A DNA stretch of 7,416 nucleotides from an uncultured Bacteroidales bacterium. Its GTDB lineage: Bacteria; Bacteroidota; Bacteroidia; Bacteroidales; Paludibacteraceae. Below, in pieces: positions 5,898 to 7,416 of the stretch; position 1 is the stretch's first letter, and the number at the start of each line of letters is the position of its first letter. The position numbers were made by a program, and so were the translations under genes. The DNA lies in assembly GCA_946405045.1 (NCBI GenBank), contig CAMJFV010000089.1, forward strand, positions 1-7,416, read 5' to 3'. The notes under the pieces are model-generated. The model saw only the letters and a list, made by a program, of their open reading frames with translations. It made no database searches and had not been told where the DNA came from.

Positions 5898-7416
5898 TTA
5901 TTTGGATGGACTCGTTCCAAAGTAGTCTTTATACTTTCTGCTGAAGTATGAAGGATCGTTGAAACCAACGGCGTAAGCGATCTCGCTCACAGACAATTTT
6001 CCTTCAGCAAGTAGAGATTTGGCTTTGTGCAGACGGTACTCTGATAGAATCTCTACAGGAGATTTGTCGATGATAGACTTGAGTCTGCGAGTCAGTGTGG
6101 ATTTGCTGAATCCTAAATCTTTCGCTATATCGTTGAATGAATAGTCTGGGTTTACATAATTTTCTTTGATGCAGTCAAGGAGTTGCTGGATCAGTGGGTT
6201 TATCTCTTCGTCGACAATATTATCATTGCTATCGTTGAGTGATCCAGCCAGAATCTTGATCTGACGAAGTTGTTGCATACGAAGGAAGTTGGATGTCTTC
6301 AACAACAATTCTCCTTCATTGAACGGTTTGACGATATAATCTATCGCACCTGCAGATAATCCTGCGATTTTGGTTGACATTTCTTGTTTGGCTGACAGGA
6401 ACAGGACAGGTATGTTTGATGTAGTTGAATTTAGAGCAAGGTTTTTGCACATATCTATTCCGTTCATCTTCGGCATATCGATGTCGCTGATAATCAAATC
6501 CGGGATTGTCTTTTCCGCAAGTTCCATACCCTCTTCTCCATTTCCTGCCGTTTGCACCGTGACCAAACTGCTCAACATGGCTTTGATATTGTCAAGGAGA
6601 AGAGTGTCATCGTCTACTACCAGCACCGTCTTACCCTCAAAGAATGTCTTGTTGATGTTTTCGAAAATATTCTGTTGTGACGGTTCTTCAATATCTTTTT
6701 CCAAATGTTCGATTTCCGAACCTGGATTCATTGAGACTGTGATTTGAGTGCCGACTCCAGATTCGCTGGCGAAGTCGATAGTGGCTCCCATTTTGCTGAC
6801 GAAATCAGAAACGATTTTCAATCCCATTCCGTATCCTTTTTCGTTTTCAGTGCCATGATGGGAAACAATATTTTCTCTGTTTCTGATTTTTTCCAAAAAT
6901 TCGGGTGTCATCCCTATTCCTTCATCCGTTACTGTCAGAATGGTTTTGTCTGTCGTCTCCATGACTCCGACTTTTATACTTTTTCCTCTGCCTGTATACT
7001 TGATGGCGTTGGAAATGAGGTTTCTGACAACAACGGCAAGCATCTTCTCGTCGGCAAGAACGTGATGCTTAAGATCGATAAAGGATGATTCAAGGAGAAT
7101 TTCTTTCTCATTGCAAATAGGCTGCAGGAATGAGATGATGTCAGTCACAAGCTTTGCAAGATCCACATTCTTGATCTCACATTTCATCTTATTGTCTGAA
7201 TTGGATGCCCATTGCAGCAATTTCTCCATCTCCGACTGTATTTTCTCTGCTTCCAATGTCGCTTTTGAAATAAGGAGACGGGAATCTTCTTTGTTTGGAT
7301 CGCTCGACATTATTCTGCGTAGTGTGGTAACGATGGCAAACATCGGATTTTTCAAGTCGTGTGCCACCACCGACACCAATTGATCCTTTAGCTTCAGTGT
7401 GTTGAGCAGCGATTCG
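5898..7416 (-). CDS. Hybrid two-component regulator (histidine kinase-receiver-AraC HTH), N-terminus cut by window edge
   Basis: 505 residues are visible, open through the right edge. Numbering from the first visible codon: HisKA with the phospho-accepting His19 in VAHDLKNP; HATPase with N-box RNLISNAIKYT (Asn136), G1 DEGIGM (164-169) and G2 GYGMGL (194-199); a receiver domain (about 262-385) with VLVVDDD, phospho-acceptor Asp311 in SDIDMP (codon 6483-6485), Ser341 and Lys363 in VKPF; then an AraC-type DNA-binding domain (about 405-505) with both helix-turn-helix units and the PVEILSEYRL element. Kinase, receiver and DNA-binding parts in one chain define the hybrid two-component systems of Bacteroidetes, which usually activate adjacent polysaccharide-utilisation genes. 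All key residues are present. The missing N-terminus should hold the sensor. The H-box is the AHDLKNP type rather than the ISHEFRTP form common in hybrid systems with beta-propeller sensors, so the sensor may differ. The lyase gene lies 245 bp downstream on the same strand and is the likely target. Confidence 0.95.
   Translation of the reverse strand, partial: ESLLNTLKLKDQLVSVVAHDLKNPMFAIVTTLRRIMSSDPNKEDSRLLISKATLEAEKIQSEMEKLLQWASNSDNKMKCEIKNVDLAKLVTDIISFLQPICNEKEILLESSFIDLKHHVLADEKMLAVVVRNLISNAIKYTGRGKSIKVGVMETTDKTILTVTDEGIGMTPEFLEKIRNRENIVSHHGTENEKGYGMGLKIVSDFVSKMGATIDFASESGVGTQITVSMNPGSEIEHLEKDIEEPSQQNIFENINKTFFEGKTVLVVDDDTLLLDNIKAMLSSLVTVQTAGNGEEGMELAEKTIPDLIISDIDMPKMNGIDMCKNLALNSTTSNIPVLFLSAKQEMSTKIAGLSAGAIDYIVKPFNEGELLLKTSNFLRMQQLRQIKILAGSLNDSNDNIVDEEINPLIQQLLDCIKENYVNPDYSFNDIAKDLGFSKSTLTRRLKSIIDKSPVEILSEYRLHKAKSLLAEGKLSVSEIAYAVGFNDPSYFSRKYKDYFGTSPSK

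Noticed and set aside
5728..5925. Plus-strand 65-residue reading frame in the regulator-lyase gap
   Set aside because: Low-complexity, lysine- and phenylalanine-rich translation of AT-rich inverted repeats that runs into the regulator gene on the other strand; no recognisable domain.
7377..7379. TTG at 7379 as the start of the regulator
   Set aside because: The frame stays open to the window edge and the upstream codons encode ESLLNTLKLKDQ, the helix expected before the H-box, so the gene continues beyond the window.
6370..7383. Plus-strand reading frames opposite the regulator (also 402-1366 opposite the esterase and 4248-4905 opposite the lyase)
   Set aside because: They are antisense to well-supported coding sequence with clear domain motifs and show no protein features of their own.

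Overview
The window comes from a member of the Bacteroidetes, most likely Prevotella or a close relative. The evidence is a hybrid two-component regulator (histidine kinase, receiver and AraC-type DNA-binding domain in one chain), a secreted polysaccharide lyase ending in a type IX secretion (T9SS) type A-like sorting domain, moderate-to-low GC with AT-rich intergenic DNA, and start codons without clear Shine-Dalgarno sequences. The genus is inferred, not proven.

All three genes lie on the minus strand and read right to left: (i) the C-terminal part of a hybrid sensor kinase/AraC regulator, cut by the right edge (5898-7416); (ii) a complete family 11 (PL11) rhamnogalacturonan lyase of 1003 residues (2641-5652); (iii) the N-terminal 833 residues of a secreted protein with two GDSL/SGNH esterase domains of the rhamnogalacturonan acetylesterase type (CE12), cut by the left edge (1-2500). 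No tRNA, rRNA, CRISPR array or insertion sequence was seen.

Together they form a small pectin module for rhamnogalacturonan-I (RG-I). The regulator probably senses a cell-envelope or periplasmic cue and activates the lyase gene. The lyase cuts the RG-I backbone, and the double esterase removes the acetyl groups that block it. No SusC/SusD pair is visible.

Two things stand out. First, the lyase and the esterase carry the same C-terminal alpha/beta domain (61 of 92 visible residues identical, no gaps), including a 55-bp stretch identical base for base. This looks like a shared accessory module attached to unrelated catalytic domains. Second, the 245-bp gap upstream of the lyase contains two exact copies of GTAAATCGTTTAC spaced 21 bp apart, a good candidate operator for the adjacent AraC-type regulator. 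The rest of that gap holds AT-rich inverted repeats. The 140-bp gap between lyase and esterase holds a strong 10-bp hairpin and a weak AT hairpin.
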